In this document: piece after piece, positions 1 through 11,134 of the stretch
Numbering within the stretch: position 1 is the stretch's first letter
Layout of the letters: every line of letters begins with the position of its first letter
NCBI RefSeq assembly: GCF_029873635.1
Contig: NC_080423.1
Coordinates: 94,955,191 to 95,019,190, forward strand
Direction of reading: 5' to 3'
DNA length: 64,000 bases
Source of the DNA: Malania oleifera
Lineage: Eukaryota > Streptophyta > Magnoliopsida > Santalales > Ximeniaceae
Program-made: the position numbers and the translations under genes
The notes under the pieces: generated by a model
What the model was told of the DNA's origin: nothing
Seen by the model: only the letters and a program-made list of their open reading frames with translations
Databases searched by the model: none

Positions 1-477
1 AAAATGATATTTATAAACCTTATGTTAGCCACACACTAATTTTAATATATTGTTTCTTCCCTTACTGAGATGTGTCTTACCGGAATATAAATATTTCTTT
101 TTCAGGACATCCTCGAGGTTGGGCTTAGAGAGCTCGAGGGTTTATAACATTTTTGAAGATTATAAAGAGAAAGGGTATATTTTTGACAGTACTGTTGGGT
201 TGTATAAAGTTTAAGTTTATGTCTTTATATTTTAAGTTTGCTAAGAAAGGAATGATTTTGAATACTGAAATGTTTTGGAGAAATGTGTATATATGGAAAT
301 GCAGGTGATGGACGATTTATTATGGATTATGGATAGAACTAGGAAACTCTGGTATTATTTGTATGGTTGAGGATCATAGTTATGTTTTCCGTTGCGTATG
401 TATGATTTAATTATGGAATATCAGGATTTTATTAGGTATAATGCACCAGACCGGGTTTAAGGGTTCAGGGTGTTACA
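1..477 (+). mobile_element. 3' part of a gypsy-type LTR, cut by the window edge
   Basis: The segment around 25-130 (a cacacacta run, then cccttactgag, then ttttcagg) matches the same landmarks in order in the other gypsy LTRs of this window (about 2785-2850 and 17805-17875). It ends in tgttaca at 477, the usual end of these LTRs. Its start lies outside the window, so whether it is a solo LTR or part of an element cannot be told. No coding sequence is visible. Confidence 0.55.
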
Positions 478-772
478 TTGTCAAAGTGGATTACACCTTT
501 ATGTAAGATTCACTTACATGATAGTACCCTCAAGATATATCCACTCACGTGATAGTACCCCCCAGGGTGAATCCACCCACATGATAGTACTCCTAAGGTG
601 GCTTTGATACCAAATGTAACAGTCTTGAGCCTAACTCTAATGAGGTATTGTCCGCTTTAACCCACTGGCCTCACATGTTTGTCTTATAGAAGGTGCCTCA
701 CTTAGTTGGAGCCCAAACCCTCCTTATAAGCTCAAGATCTCCCTAGCACACATCTAATTTGGGACTGTGACA
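478..772 (-). mobile_element. TRIM-like short LTR element (LTR plus PBS plus internal stub)
   Basis: On the minus strand an LTR of 158 bp runs from 772 to 615. It starts TGTCACAGTCCC, ends GACTGTTACA, and contains a TATAAG at about 726-731. It is followed two bases later by TGGTATCAAAGCC (612-600), a primer-binding site of the initiator-Met tRNA type. Further into the element lie three imperfect repeats of about 35 bp containing GATAGTAC (about 510-600). The element then stops against the LTR tail ending at 477, so the second LTR is missing. Very short LTR, Met PBS and no coding capacity are the features of TRIM elements. Confidence 0.65.
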
Positions 773-880
773 ACTAGCAATGAATATAATCGAGAGGTTT
801 GAAGAGAAAATTATGCAATTCTTAAGAAATTGTTCAATTAAGCTTGAAAAGTAGTATATAACTAAGTAAGAATGTAATAG

Positions 881-926
<46 letters not shown>

Positions 927-1171
927 GCAAAAGATTCCAATTAAGTTTCCTTTGAATAAGTTTGCTTTAAGATTGCTTAAAATACAATCAAAAGGAACAT
1001 CTTTGTTTTACTTGAATATTAATATGTTGAAATTGACCAAAGGACATGAAAAAGAATCTAGGCACCATAATGAAACCTCCCTTCCATTTTGTTTTTTTGT
1101 TTTTCTTTCAAAAAATTAGTTCTCGCAGCAAGAATTTGGAGATTTGTCAAATGTGAAGGTGGAAATGGATT
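773..1171. other. Intergenic, no gene seen
   Basis: AT-rich DNA with a (GA)n microsatellite at 884-924. Short open frames here are low-complexity Ser-Leu products of the microsatellite or lack any recognisable domain. Confidence 0.6.
884..924. repeat. (GA)n microsatellite
   Basis: About 20 uninterrupted GA dinucleotides. Confidence 0.95.
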
Positions 1172-1176
1172 TGTTA

Positions 1177-3176
1177 TGTAGTGACCCGAAAAATAAGGAT
1201 ATTTAAATAATAAAGAGGGAGAGAAATGGAAACAGTAACAGAAGGGGGCAGTCAACTTCATCGACGAATGCGACATCGCATTTTGAATGTAATAACCCAG
1301 GGGATTTTCTTATGGCCTCGTCGACGAACACAAGGGATTCGTTGTCGAGGGTACAAGAGGGTCTCGTTGAGGAGGGCAAGTTTCGTCGATGAGAAGATGC
1401 CGAGAGAGGATTTTTAGAAGCCTGAAATTCATCGACGAGGGTGTTGGTTCGTCGATGAACTTTCTACAGGACTCATCGATGAGATGACGTGGCTCGTCGA
1501 CGAAGACCGCAGTATAAATAGTGCTAAACTCATTTTTTTTACGCAGAAAATTTCAGCCGAGAAACCCTCTCTTCCTCCCCTACGGTTTCCTTTTCAATTT
1601 TCTTTGATTTTGGCTCCGTCAGTCGCCAGATAGACGATCTGAGGCCACCACAACGCTCTTGGCGGAGTTCTATACAAGTCTGCTGGAGCAGATCATCGGT
1701 GGGACGAAGTTAGAATACATCCCAAATCCGGGGTAAGGTCTTTTATTCAGAATTTGGCTTTCCAACAGTTGTAGGAAATGCTGTAGACGTAGAAATAGTG
1801 ACATTTTGTTCTGGGATATATGGCTTTTAGGGAGTTGAGTGGAGAACCCTACGGGTGTACGACCCGTCTCAGTAAGGGGATTTTAGCAGAAATTAGGTTA
1901 GGGAAATATGTTATGCTAGGTAGTTCTAAAATGATTTCCAGTATGAAATGTATATTTTTACAAGGTTATTATTCACAACAAGACTTTATACAGTTTATTA
2001 ATTATGAATATTATGTATTAAATTATTATGTGGCTTGAGTATGTAAATATAGTACAAAAGCATGTTTTATAGTGTTTTCAGGGTATGTTTTACAGAATAT
2101 ATAGTTAGTGGATATGTTTTATAGTAATTACAGAATACTATGATTATACAGTTTTCAGTACCATGACTTACAAATTATAGTTCAGTTCAGAAATACAGTT
2201 GATACAGTTACAGTTTATTTCAGTGTCATGATTAATACAGTTATTTCAGAATCATGGTAAATCAGATAGTTGTATGTAGAAATATATTATATAGTATCAG
2301 ACCCTATTGGACCATACAGCAAAGCACGGTACCGTAGCTATAGATATTCAGTTTTAGAGTACAACCACCTATTTAGATAATACGTGGTAGTAGGTTGATC
2401 GTGCCCAGACGTGGATAGGCTCCCCATCAGATATGGGTTGAGGAGTGGCCGATTTGACTGAGGGAGTATAGTGGTTTACCCTGGTCAGCCAGTTAGGGTA
2501 GATCCCGCCTATGGGCCGCACAACCCTATCATAAGGGGTTAAATCATGACATACAGTTATCCATAGGGAAGTTTTCAGTTATTATTATGTACATACAAAT
2601 TTACAGAGACAGAGAATATACTTGTGTACATTAGAAGTATTTTGAATAGCAACCTAAAATACAGATATGTTAAACAACATGGAAATGGTGGTGGTTTCTA
2701 TTATTTGTACTGTATTTACAGATCCAGTTATACATGATTATATAGAAATAAATTTTCATAAGTATTGTAACTCATTTGCCACACACTAGCAATAGCATAT
2801 TTCGTCTTACTGAGCGTTGGCTCATCCCGTTACTTTAACATTTTTCAGGTGATCCAGGTAGGCGAGCAGACCAGACTCACAGATAGAGGGGCCTCAGTAT
2901 TGCCCTGGCAGTAGTGAGTGAGTATATTTTTGAGAGTATTTTTGTATAGCCCTAGCCAGTTGAGGGTAATTGGGAAACAATCTTCTATGTATGTTTTGAG
3001 GAACCTTTTAGCACTCTAGTATTGTATATAATTATATATGATTATGTTTATTTGATTTCCGTTTCTCGCTGCTTAAGTTGATGGTTGGGTTTAATTTAGG
3101 TTAGTATTAGAGCTTTAAAAATGTTATAGTATTAAAAAAAAAAAAAAAAACCTCAGTTAAATAGTAAGTCGTTACA
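1177..3176 (+). mobile_element. Complete solo LTR, Ty3/gypsy type, 2,000 bp, TSD TGTTA
   Basis: The LTR starts TGTAGTGACC (1177) and ends GTCGTTACA (3176). It is flanked by the direct repeat TGTTA at 1172-1176 and 3177-3181. No PBS, polypurine tract or coding sequence adjoins it, so it is a solo LTR left by LTR-LTR recombination. It is related to the minus-strand LTR at 11135-12958. Inside, about nine variants of the palindrome TCGTCGACGA lie between 1255 and 1505, with perfect copies at 1318-1327 and 1494-1503, directly before a TATA box at 1513. Downstream are the conserved landmarks ttactgagcg and ttttcagg and a run of 18 A near the 3' end. The open frame at 1820-2038 is non-coding LTR sequence. 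Confidence 0.9.
1513..1520 (+). promoter_or_regulatory. TATA box of the solo LTR
   Basis: TATAAATA, about 10 bases after the last palindrome (1494-1503). The equivalent TATAAATA is found on the minus strand at 12710-12703 in the related LTR. Confidence 0.7.
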
Positions 3177-3181
3177 TGTTA

Positions 3182-4740
3182 TGCTTATCTTCATTAGAGG
3201 TGTAAGGATAGAGATAGTAAGAACTGTGGAAATTATAGGAGGAGGGCAAAACAACAAAGTTGAAAAAACTTAGATTAAAAGAGGTAAGGAGAGATAAAGA
3301 GGGAAGAGACAAAGAAGAGAAGGAAGTGAGAAGGAGAGAGAGATAGAGATAAGGATATAAGAAACTAGAGCTTGTTTAGCATTGAGCTAGTTATATTATG
3401 TGCATAAATTGGTTCAGTGATCCTTACAAGATAAGTCACACTCATATCTATACCCATTTCAAGTAAAACTTCAAAATACAATTAAAACTCAAATTGTGTC
3501 CAAATCATTGCTACTTTTAAATTGTACTGTTACAACTTATAAACTAATTATAATAAATCTGGTCTGTTTCTAAACATTTGAAAGTCAAGTTATTGTAATT
3601 GACAAACCTTTATTAATATCATTAACATGTTTGCCCAATGCTTGTTCGTTTTGTCTCATAATGACAGGATGACCATCTGATAAATAAGTGACCACTGTCA
3701 CCTAATGACTGTGTGACTTTTGTTGCCAAGGTGACTATTTTTGGTTCCCGTGTTGCCTAAGTGGTAAGTAACTTGCCTTATCTGGTGACTTGGGCGACTA
3801 CCACATGCACAAACAATAGAAGTATTTCATGGTATTTACAAAGATGATACGAACACACTCATGGGAGTGTTATCTTGAAAGTTACATATACTATCATTTG
3901 AACCCCCAAATTAATCAGAAACCCTTTTTTGTTCTGGATCCAAAACTAATGATTTAACCACAGAAGAGATTTTTTGAAACTCAAACTCTAGTTGCTCCCT
4001 CGTATTCTTTGCCCTTCATAGCTCTTCTCAAATTTAACATATTTGAACCCCAATTTTTAGATCTATAAAAATATTAATAGACTAAGTCATTCCTCCAAAA
4101 TGGGAGTGATTCTTCTAAACATCTAGCTAGCTAGCTAGCTAGCCAGTTGCAACCCGAATCATCCCAACTTAAAAATTGGAGCATCCTCAACCAATAGTCA
4201 CCAACTTTGTTACAACTTTGAAAGCAATAACAAAATAAAAACAATAATATATTTTAGCATCAACCTAGCTCTAATGAAAACCACTCTCACACTCTCACCA
4301 CACCCACAGAAAGAATGCTTTATTGGGTGCGTGCCACATTTAGATTACTAATAAGATTTGTTGCTGAGTGGATCCTTCATATATTTTAAGCTTCGTATGC
4401 TCAAGCTTATCCAAAACATGGCATATGCATGCAGAATATGATCATCAGTATCTTATTTGGTGGAATTTATACATGCATAAGCTAGCTAGCCCACCCGCAT
4501 GCATTCATATTTTTACATATAGATAGATAGATAGTGGTAAGCACTTGGGAAGTGCAGTGGTTTGGTGACTCAATAAATACCACCGCCACTTGACCGTCAT
4601 CTGCACTTGCACTGCTTATATTATTCAAACCGCCCTTCCTTTCCCTGCCCTTCCCTTTCCTCATCTCTTTGCATGTCTCTTTCCTAACCTTTCTTTAGCT
4701 TTCACTGTTAGAATTCATTCTAAAATTTGTAATATTATGT

Positions 4741-4786
<46 letters not shown>

Positions 4787-4960
4787 AAATAATACTTACA
4801 TATATTCTGATCGTCCCGGTTTATTTTTATAGAGGACGGGACACATGTTTAAGGTCTGATATAAAAATTTAAGTTATTAAATTTTAAATGAATTCTTACA
4901 TTTATTAGTTATTTCTTCTTTCTTGTCATTTTTTTTTTTATTTTAAAATATATAGTGTCT
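3182..4960. other. Intergenic, no gene seen
   Basis: AT-rich, multiply interrupted sequence with a (CTAG)n-like run at about 4120-4144, a GATA run at 4520-4533 and a (TA)n tract at 4745-4782. No frame here encodes a recognisable domain. Confidence 0.6.
4745..4782. repeat. (TA)n microsatellite
   Basis: About 19 TA dinucleotides. Confidence 0.95.
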
Positions 4961-6221
4961 GATAGAGGTATCGTGACGTCTCGGACCCGCCAAATATTGG
5001 CACGGGTGCAGCTACGAACGGGGAAAAACAGGGTGGATTTTGAAAAGAATATTTTCCTAAAAAATATGGTGTGATGGAGTCGCTACTAACCTTTTGATGT
5101 GTGGTTAGAACACTCGATTACTACTCAATTAAGGGTAGAATCGGTTTTGCGTTACTAGAGTCGGGTTCGGGAGTTTGGTTACGCGAGGGGGAGGTATCAG
5201 CACCTCCTACGCGCTTGTTCTTACGAACGATACCAGATTAATTGAAAATTATTCCACAAGTTAAATGTAATAAGCCTTTAAGATTACTCCTTTCTAAAAA
5301 TCGAAAAATGAAGGTATTATATAGGTATTCCTCATAATCAAGGCATATTGTACTCCGAAAAGTTCATGTCTCCCTTTGAAATCATCGAGATCGGAAAATT
5401 GAGAAAATAGTTTACAAAAGTACATTCCCAGGGTCTTGAAATCTTTATAGAATTTTCTTAGTGAAAAGTAATATTCTAGGAGGTTTTGAATCCGTTTGGG
5501 GACGAAAAATGAGTTTTTCAACTCAAAAATATTTTTTTTACATTTTTTATGATTTTTAAATTTTTATGAAGGCAATTTTGATCTTAAAAATGTTATTTGT
5601 GATTTTTGATTTTTTAATTGAAATAACACAAAGATGATTAAGCGAAAACGATAAAAATCGAGTCCAAAATATTTTTAGATTTTTCTCCTGAATTTTTTTG
5701 AATTTTTGCAATTTACAAGGATTTATTTAAATATAAAAAAAGGATTAAAAACTGAACCGGTTTTGTATTGGTCCAGTAGACCCAAGTCAGTTCAGAGAAG
5801 GACCGGTCCAACAGGGGTCAACTGGTTTAAGGTCCTGGTCGAGACCAAACTTGAGCACGTATCAATGCCTCATTGGAGGGTGCTTGCAGATCAGTATTGG
5901 TGTAGTGATGTGATCCTGATCATCCATAAGCGAAGATCGGATGACACTGGGGGCGACACGCATTTTACTATGTATGTGGTAGCCGAGTATTCCACATTTC
6001 TTGCACTGGGAAGGTGAGTGGACGGCCATCATTACATCTAACACTGTGATCTCGACAGTTGATGTGGTGAGGAGATCCGGCCGTTCTGAGAGAACTGTAG
6101 GGCTTTTCAATCGGACGGGTGGAAAGGCGCCACATGTTCAAATCCTGCAACCCTAATGGCCAGAGTATTTAAGCTAAAAGATTTTTCTTTCCTCTCATTT
6201 TGCCACTTTTCCTTTTCACAG

Positions 6222-6306
<85 letters not shown>

Positions 6307-7520
6307 TCTCTTTCCCGAACACTCCCCCTGTTCTCTATAACTCCCTTTTGCTCACCCTCTCTTCTCTTCACTCCTCCGCCTTGAGCTCTACCCTTGGATC
6401 TACCACTTCAGAGAAGAACCCTTCAAGCTTTGCCTCAGTTGGCATCCCCATCAATGGCAATCTCAGTCAGGTAGTTGGCTCTGAATGCTTCATCATCGAC
6501 TCTGGCCCCTTCAAACTTTCTTTTCTCTTCTCTTTGTTTCTATTGCGAACCCGAAATCAGAAACCTTAGGGTTTCTACAAAGACGGACTCTCCTCTCTCG
6601 ATCTTACTCCTTGTCCTTCTATCCCTAAAAACCCAAACCCATCTCTCCAAAGCTTGTCATTTCTCGGCGGACTCAAACTTCTTTGGAAGCTTCATACGAA
6701 GTCTTGGTTTTCCGATTTCAGCTTCTATAGATGTATATCTCTTTTCTTCTCTTACTAAAACAAGTTTAAAACCTTGTATTTATAGGCAAGACGGTCTAAT
6801 AGCCATTTTATGGCCATTGGGCTTTGAAAATAAATAATTATTCTAAAAGCTAGCTGTTTTGGCGCTTTCGCCGCGATTTTCGGTCGACCGAATTGAGAAT
6901 TCGATTGCCCAACTTTCTAGGCAATTTCACTTGCAAATACTTTTCAGTATTTGGGACATAACTTTTGCTAAAAAAACTCCAAATAAAGCTATCTTGTTAT
7001 CAAAAGAAAACTAAGAAAAAATATCACAACTTTTATGTTGAACATTTTTTAAGATGAGAAGTCATTGATTGAGAACATCGCTCATCAATACGGTGGTAGG
7101 AAAAAAAAAAAAAGTTGGGGGAGATTGGAAAATCTTGTTTTGGGGTTTTTCATTCCAAAATTGATTTTTACACTTTGAAATAATTTTTACACATTTTAAA
7201 AATAATTTTCAATGAAATATAGATTGTCTAGGGTCCAACTAAGGTCTCCTATAAGTTTTTTCACATAATCAATGATAGTGTACTTACATAGATCCTATTT
7301 GCAAAATATATGAAATAAATTCTTTAAATTCTTCAAGCTTTGACTTCATGAGCTCCGTAAATATCTTCATAGTCTTCAAGCTTGGTTTTAATATGCTCCA
7401 TGTTTATAGCCAAATAACATTGCCTTGTGTACTTCATGACTTTCCAATTTGCATCTGTTATTGTGCTTATTACCTTAATCCTTGTAAACATACTCAGTAG
7501 CAAAATTAGATGTCTTGGTT
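4961..7520. repeat. Unclassified retrotransposon-like DNA, non-coding
   Basis: The stretch 5050-5235 (gagtcgctac, gttcgggagt and ggtatcagcacc-like blocks) resembles widespread plant retroelement non-coding sequence. Downstream lie a TATTTAA at about 6164, a long CT tract (6224-6299), a pyrimidine-rich leader-like stretch, and one perfect TCGGTCGACCGA at 6880-6891. The open frames across 6156-6837 are Ser-Leu-rich products of the CT tract and its surroundings with no domain. No boundaries or target duplication were found, so the assignment is tentative. Confidence 0.3.
6224..6299. repeat. (CT)n microsatellite, 76 bp
   Basis: 38 CT dinucleotides without interruption, followed by a pyrimidine-rich stretch to about 6320. 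Confidence 0.95.
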
Positions 7521-7720
7521 TGTCATTATCAAAATAGGATGAAACCTAAAAAAGTCAACACTAAATGCCAAAAGGCTTCCTCGTTGGAGACAAGGAAGGT
7601 ATGAGCGGACAGATCCCTTTTATAGAGCAAAAGTGGCATGAACTTTTGGCACGAATCCCACCAATCACACATCACGATAAGGCGGGAATCACTAGGGTTC
7701 TCGAATTCCAAATAGAGTAC

Positions 7721-7902
7721 ATATCTCAATGGATGAAAATCTCAAATTGGCATGCATCCTAGACTTGCACGCATCCCGAATAGGCACACATCCTAGATAG
7801 ATGCACATCCTCAATGGGCCTGAATCACAAACAATATGCATATCTTGATGGATGAAAATCTCAAACTGGAACACATCCCAGACTTGCTCGCATCCCGAAT
7901 AG
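7721..7902. repeat. Direct repeat pair of about 63 bp
   Basis: The block 7721-7784 (atatct, ggatgaaaatctcaaa, gacttgc, gcatcccgaatag) recurs at 7840-7902 with scattered substitutions. The 55 bases between are related catcct-containing sequence. It leads directly into the 40-bp array. Confidence 0.75.
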
Positions 7903-8261
7903 ATGGGCACAGCCCATGAAGCCTGAAGAATCAGCCCAACAGATGGGCACAGCCCATGAGGCTTGAAGAATCGGCCCAATAAATGGGCACAGGCCATGAG
8001 GCCTAAAGAATCGGCCTAACAGATGGGCATAGCCCATGAGGCCTGAAGAATCAACCCTACAAATGGGCACAGCCCATGAGGCATAAAGAAACAACCCAAT
8101 GGATGAGCAAAGCTCATGAGACAAAAAAAAATGACTCAATTGATGAGCACAGCTTATGAGGCCCAAAGAAATGGCCCAAGCATGTGAGCAAAGCTCACCT
8201 AGCACGAAGAAACGGACCAACTGATGAGCAAAGCTCATGAGACCTGAAGAGATAGTACAAA
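7901..8261. repeat. Tandem array, 9 units of about 40 bp
   Basis: Nine head-to-tail units of 39-41 bp, each built as gatgggcacagcccatgagg, then ctgaagaatc, then ggcccaac. Divergence rises to the right: the first five units keep gggcacagccc, the last four read gagcaaagctc. The core of each unit is itself an imperfect inverted repeat (gggcacagccc, gagcaaagctc). The 125-residue open frame on the minus strand at 7861-8238 comes only from this periodicity and is not a gene. Confidence 0.9.
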
Positions 8262-8332
8262 GGAGCTGCTCAGATTATGAAAATTCAAACGAAAAGCTGC
8301 TCAAATTGAAGCTACTCGAATTACAAAGATCT

Positions 8333-10424
8333 TGTTGAATTTTTGAGTCCAATTCCTGATTTTGATAATGACAAACTACATGTTACTAATGTGTGTGCCT
8401 AAGTACTTGAATAGATTAATCATTAAGAACACACACATGTAAGTGAAGTGGAAGGCAGAAAGGACTTAAAGCACATAATCCTGGCTGATTCCATGAAGAG
8501 TCAATAGCAAAAGAAGAAGACATTTGTTTTAATTGTAAATGCATTTTTATTTCATAATTTGTTGGGTTTGTAATAATTATGGTTTGTAATAACTGCATCT
8601 CATACATGACAGGTTTATGCTCAAAGGTCATAGTCTGACCATAAAGAAATCAATATACCATAGGCAGACTTCGGTCGACCGACGTTGGATTTTTTGGACT
8701 CAATTAAAAAGCCTAGGTCATAGAATGACAATAGGAACCATAACCCTTACACTTAAATGCCACATGATTTTTCACCAGGGTTGAAATTGCACAAGAGACC
8801 AAACAGGACATAAAGGACATATTTGTGATGTTTCGGGCGACCGAACCTTGGCAATATAAAATGCCTCGGTCAACCGAACCGGCTAGAAGTCAAACTGTTG
8901 ACTATGTCTTGGGCAACCAAACTATTTTTGAACTAATCATTCACGGACGACTGAACCTTGAAAGTAACTTTTTCAATCACCCTCGGTCGACCGAACTCTT
9001 AGTTCAAACTGGGCTCGGGCGACCGAAGTTCAAATCCCAGCCAACCGAATCTCTCACCAGATGACCGAAAGCACAAAGCTTTGAAAAATGGCCTAGCTCA
9101 ACCTACCAGCCAGTGGCCATGGGTGACCGAACTAGAAAAATCCCCGATGACTGTTGTGAGTGTTCGGGTGATCGAACTTGAGCTTTGGATGACTGAATCT
9201 CTCGGGTTGAAAATATTTACCACAGGTAAATCAAGGTTAAGTTAATTAAACCCAATTAAACTTTTTTCTAAAATTCCCCTTGTGTCCCCAATGGTTATAT
9301 TTTCATGAAAATCTATAAAATCCTCATTTATCTTGATTAGCAAGGGATTAGGAAAATCATTAGCCAAAAAATTTTCTGAAGTTCTTTTTGTTTATACTAC
9401 TCGTTTTGATCAAATTCTTTTAATCTTTCAAAATATATCTGCTCATTCTCCTTACACTTTGATTTGAAAAACGTTTCTTAAGGAGAATCATTTATTTATA
9501 CTCCTTGTTTTCAACTTGAAAGGGAGTTTGAATTTTTTTATTATTGTGCATATTTCCATTCATCTCCAAGCATACAACTCTCATCTTGCATAATCGTTTG
9601 AAAAATATTTTTGAGGGTTAGCTTAGAGACTTTTTCCCATAGTATTTCATATTGATAAATATTGATTGGGAAAACTCTATATTTTCTTGAGATCTTGCAT
9701 CCTCATTGCAACTATCTAAAGCTTGTATATTATTATTGATATATATCATATCTTTGCAAGCTTTAATCCTAATCTCTATTGAGCATTATATTGAAAAATA
9801 TTTGTTGAGAATATTTGATTAGGATTCCCAAGTTCCTTTGATTATTTGTTAATTATAATATCTCAAATCAAAGGTCTTACTCACACACATATTGATATAC
9901 ATAAATTGTTGTGAGTTGATATATCACTTGACCAATCTCACCTAAGCATAAATTCTATTATCTGTGAATGCATTGGTTATTGTTTGTGCATGTCGGTACA
10001 TATTTGCTTAGTTGAGAAGCATTTGAATTGTACGCAAATTCTATATTCATTGTTGTATTCCAGGTGTAGTCTGAGGGGGTGTTGATCTAACCAGTAAGGA
10101 TCGAATGTAATTCAAGCGTGGCCTGAGGTGGGTCTTCTCCGCCCCTTTAAGGAGAGGTTGTAAAGTTTGAGGTCAGCCCTAGTAATTTGACCTAGTGTTG
10201 TATTCGGTGTTGCTCCACCTAGAAGTGAGCTTTAGTGGAATCATGTTACTTGTGAGCTTGAGACGGGGACGTAGGCAATATTGGCCGAACCCCGATATCA
10301 TATAATGTGTTCCCTTATCTTCGCACTTTAATTTACGTTCATGCATGGTATTATTTAATGTCTTGACTATTTTTCATACATGCTTTGAATGGTTGTAAAA
10401 TACCGAGCCTACCATAGTTGTTTT
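8333..10424 (+). mobile_element. Copia/Sirevirus-like solo LTR, first part
   Basis: Starts TGTTGAATTTTTGAG at 8333 and breaks off at 10424, where a gypsy element begins. It resumes at 29546 and ends CTCCAACA at 29710, giving an LTR of about 2,257 bp with TGTTG/CAACA ends. The part at 10235-10330 (gagacggggacgtaggc, ggccgaacc, cccttatcttcgcac) resembles the R-U5 part of Sirevirus-type copia LTRs. Flanks read GATCT (8328-8332) and TATCC (29711-29715), a diverged 5-bp duplication inside the same local tandem-repeat unit. About a dozen TCGGTCGACCGA-like palindromes occupy 8670-9200. No coding region belongs to it. Confidence 0.7.
8670..9200. repeat. Array of TCGGTCGACCGA-like palindromes in the copia-like LTR
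   Basis: Perfect 12-bp palindromes occur at 8671-8682 and 8983-8994. Close variants (tcgggcgaccgaa, tcggtcaaccgaa, gggtgaccgaac, gggtgatcgaac) recur about every 25-60 bases between them and to about 9200. The array sits in the 5' part of the LTR, where U3 regulatory sequence is expected. Confidence 0.8.
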
Positions 10425-11134
10425 TGTAACGACCTACTATATATTTAACATTTTATTTATTTATTTATTCCATCTATATACATATAACATAAATATCATC
10501 TGTCTGAAATACTATTGATAACCTCAGGCTCAAAGAAGCACTAAGGAAACTATGTACATCGTACATATCTAAGCAGTGGTATACAAAAACTGGGAACTAC
10601 TATACAATACCAGAAAACTATAATATTCTAAAGTATATTTACAACATGTAATACCCAGTGACAACATCAAAAACCTGGGATCTACCCCAACTCACTGGCA
10701 CCAAAATACACATACCCTCTCAGCAAGGGCAACACCAAAACAACCTTTACCCGCGAGCCTGATCTGCTCGCCTAACTGGATCTCCTGAAAAATAATAAGT
10801 CACTGGGATGAGACGACGCTTAGTAAGAGGAAATATGATATCACTAGTGTGTGGCGGCTGAGTTGTACATATAATAACTGAAATAACACTGATACCGTAA
10901 AAATGAATAGACTGATATACTGTACAAAACACATGTAATGTAGTTTAAAATATCTGCGTATCTGAACTTGCTATCTGTACATACTACTAATATAATATTA
11001 TAACTATTGCTGTGTGATATATATGTACATAGGAACTTCTGTTATATCTTGGGATCTGTATATCATGATATATCCCCTCATAATAGGGTTGTGCGGCCCG
11101 TAGGCTGGACTTACTCTGGTTGGCCTACCAGGCA
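10425..11134 (-). mobile_element. Element A, 3' LTR fragment (gypsy, minus strand)
   Basis: From the terminal TGTAACGACC (10425) this segment matches the LTR starting at 27403 almost base for base for 710 bp, including the shared blocks with ttatttatttatttattcc, ctcaggctcaaagaagcac and ccgcgagcctga. The match ends at 11134, where a different LTR begins with its own TGTAACGACC. The remaining 1.4 kb of this LTR is absent from the window. Confidence 0.85.

Noticed and set aside
6156-6837. Ser-Leu-rich plus-strand frames after the CT tract
   Set aside because: Product of a (CT)n microsatellite and pyrimidine-rich DNA; no domain, no splice-supported continuation.
7861-8238. 125-residue minus-strand open frame with repeated PHGLCPF-like blocks
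   Set aside because: It arises from the 40-bp tandem array; periodic codons, no start context, and neighbouring frames are also open.
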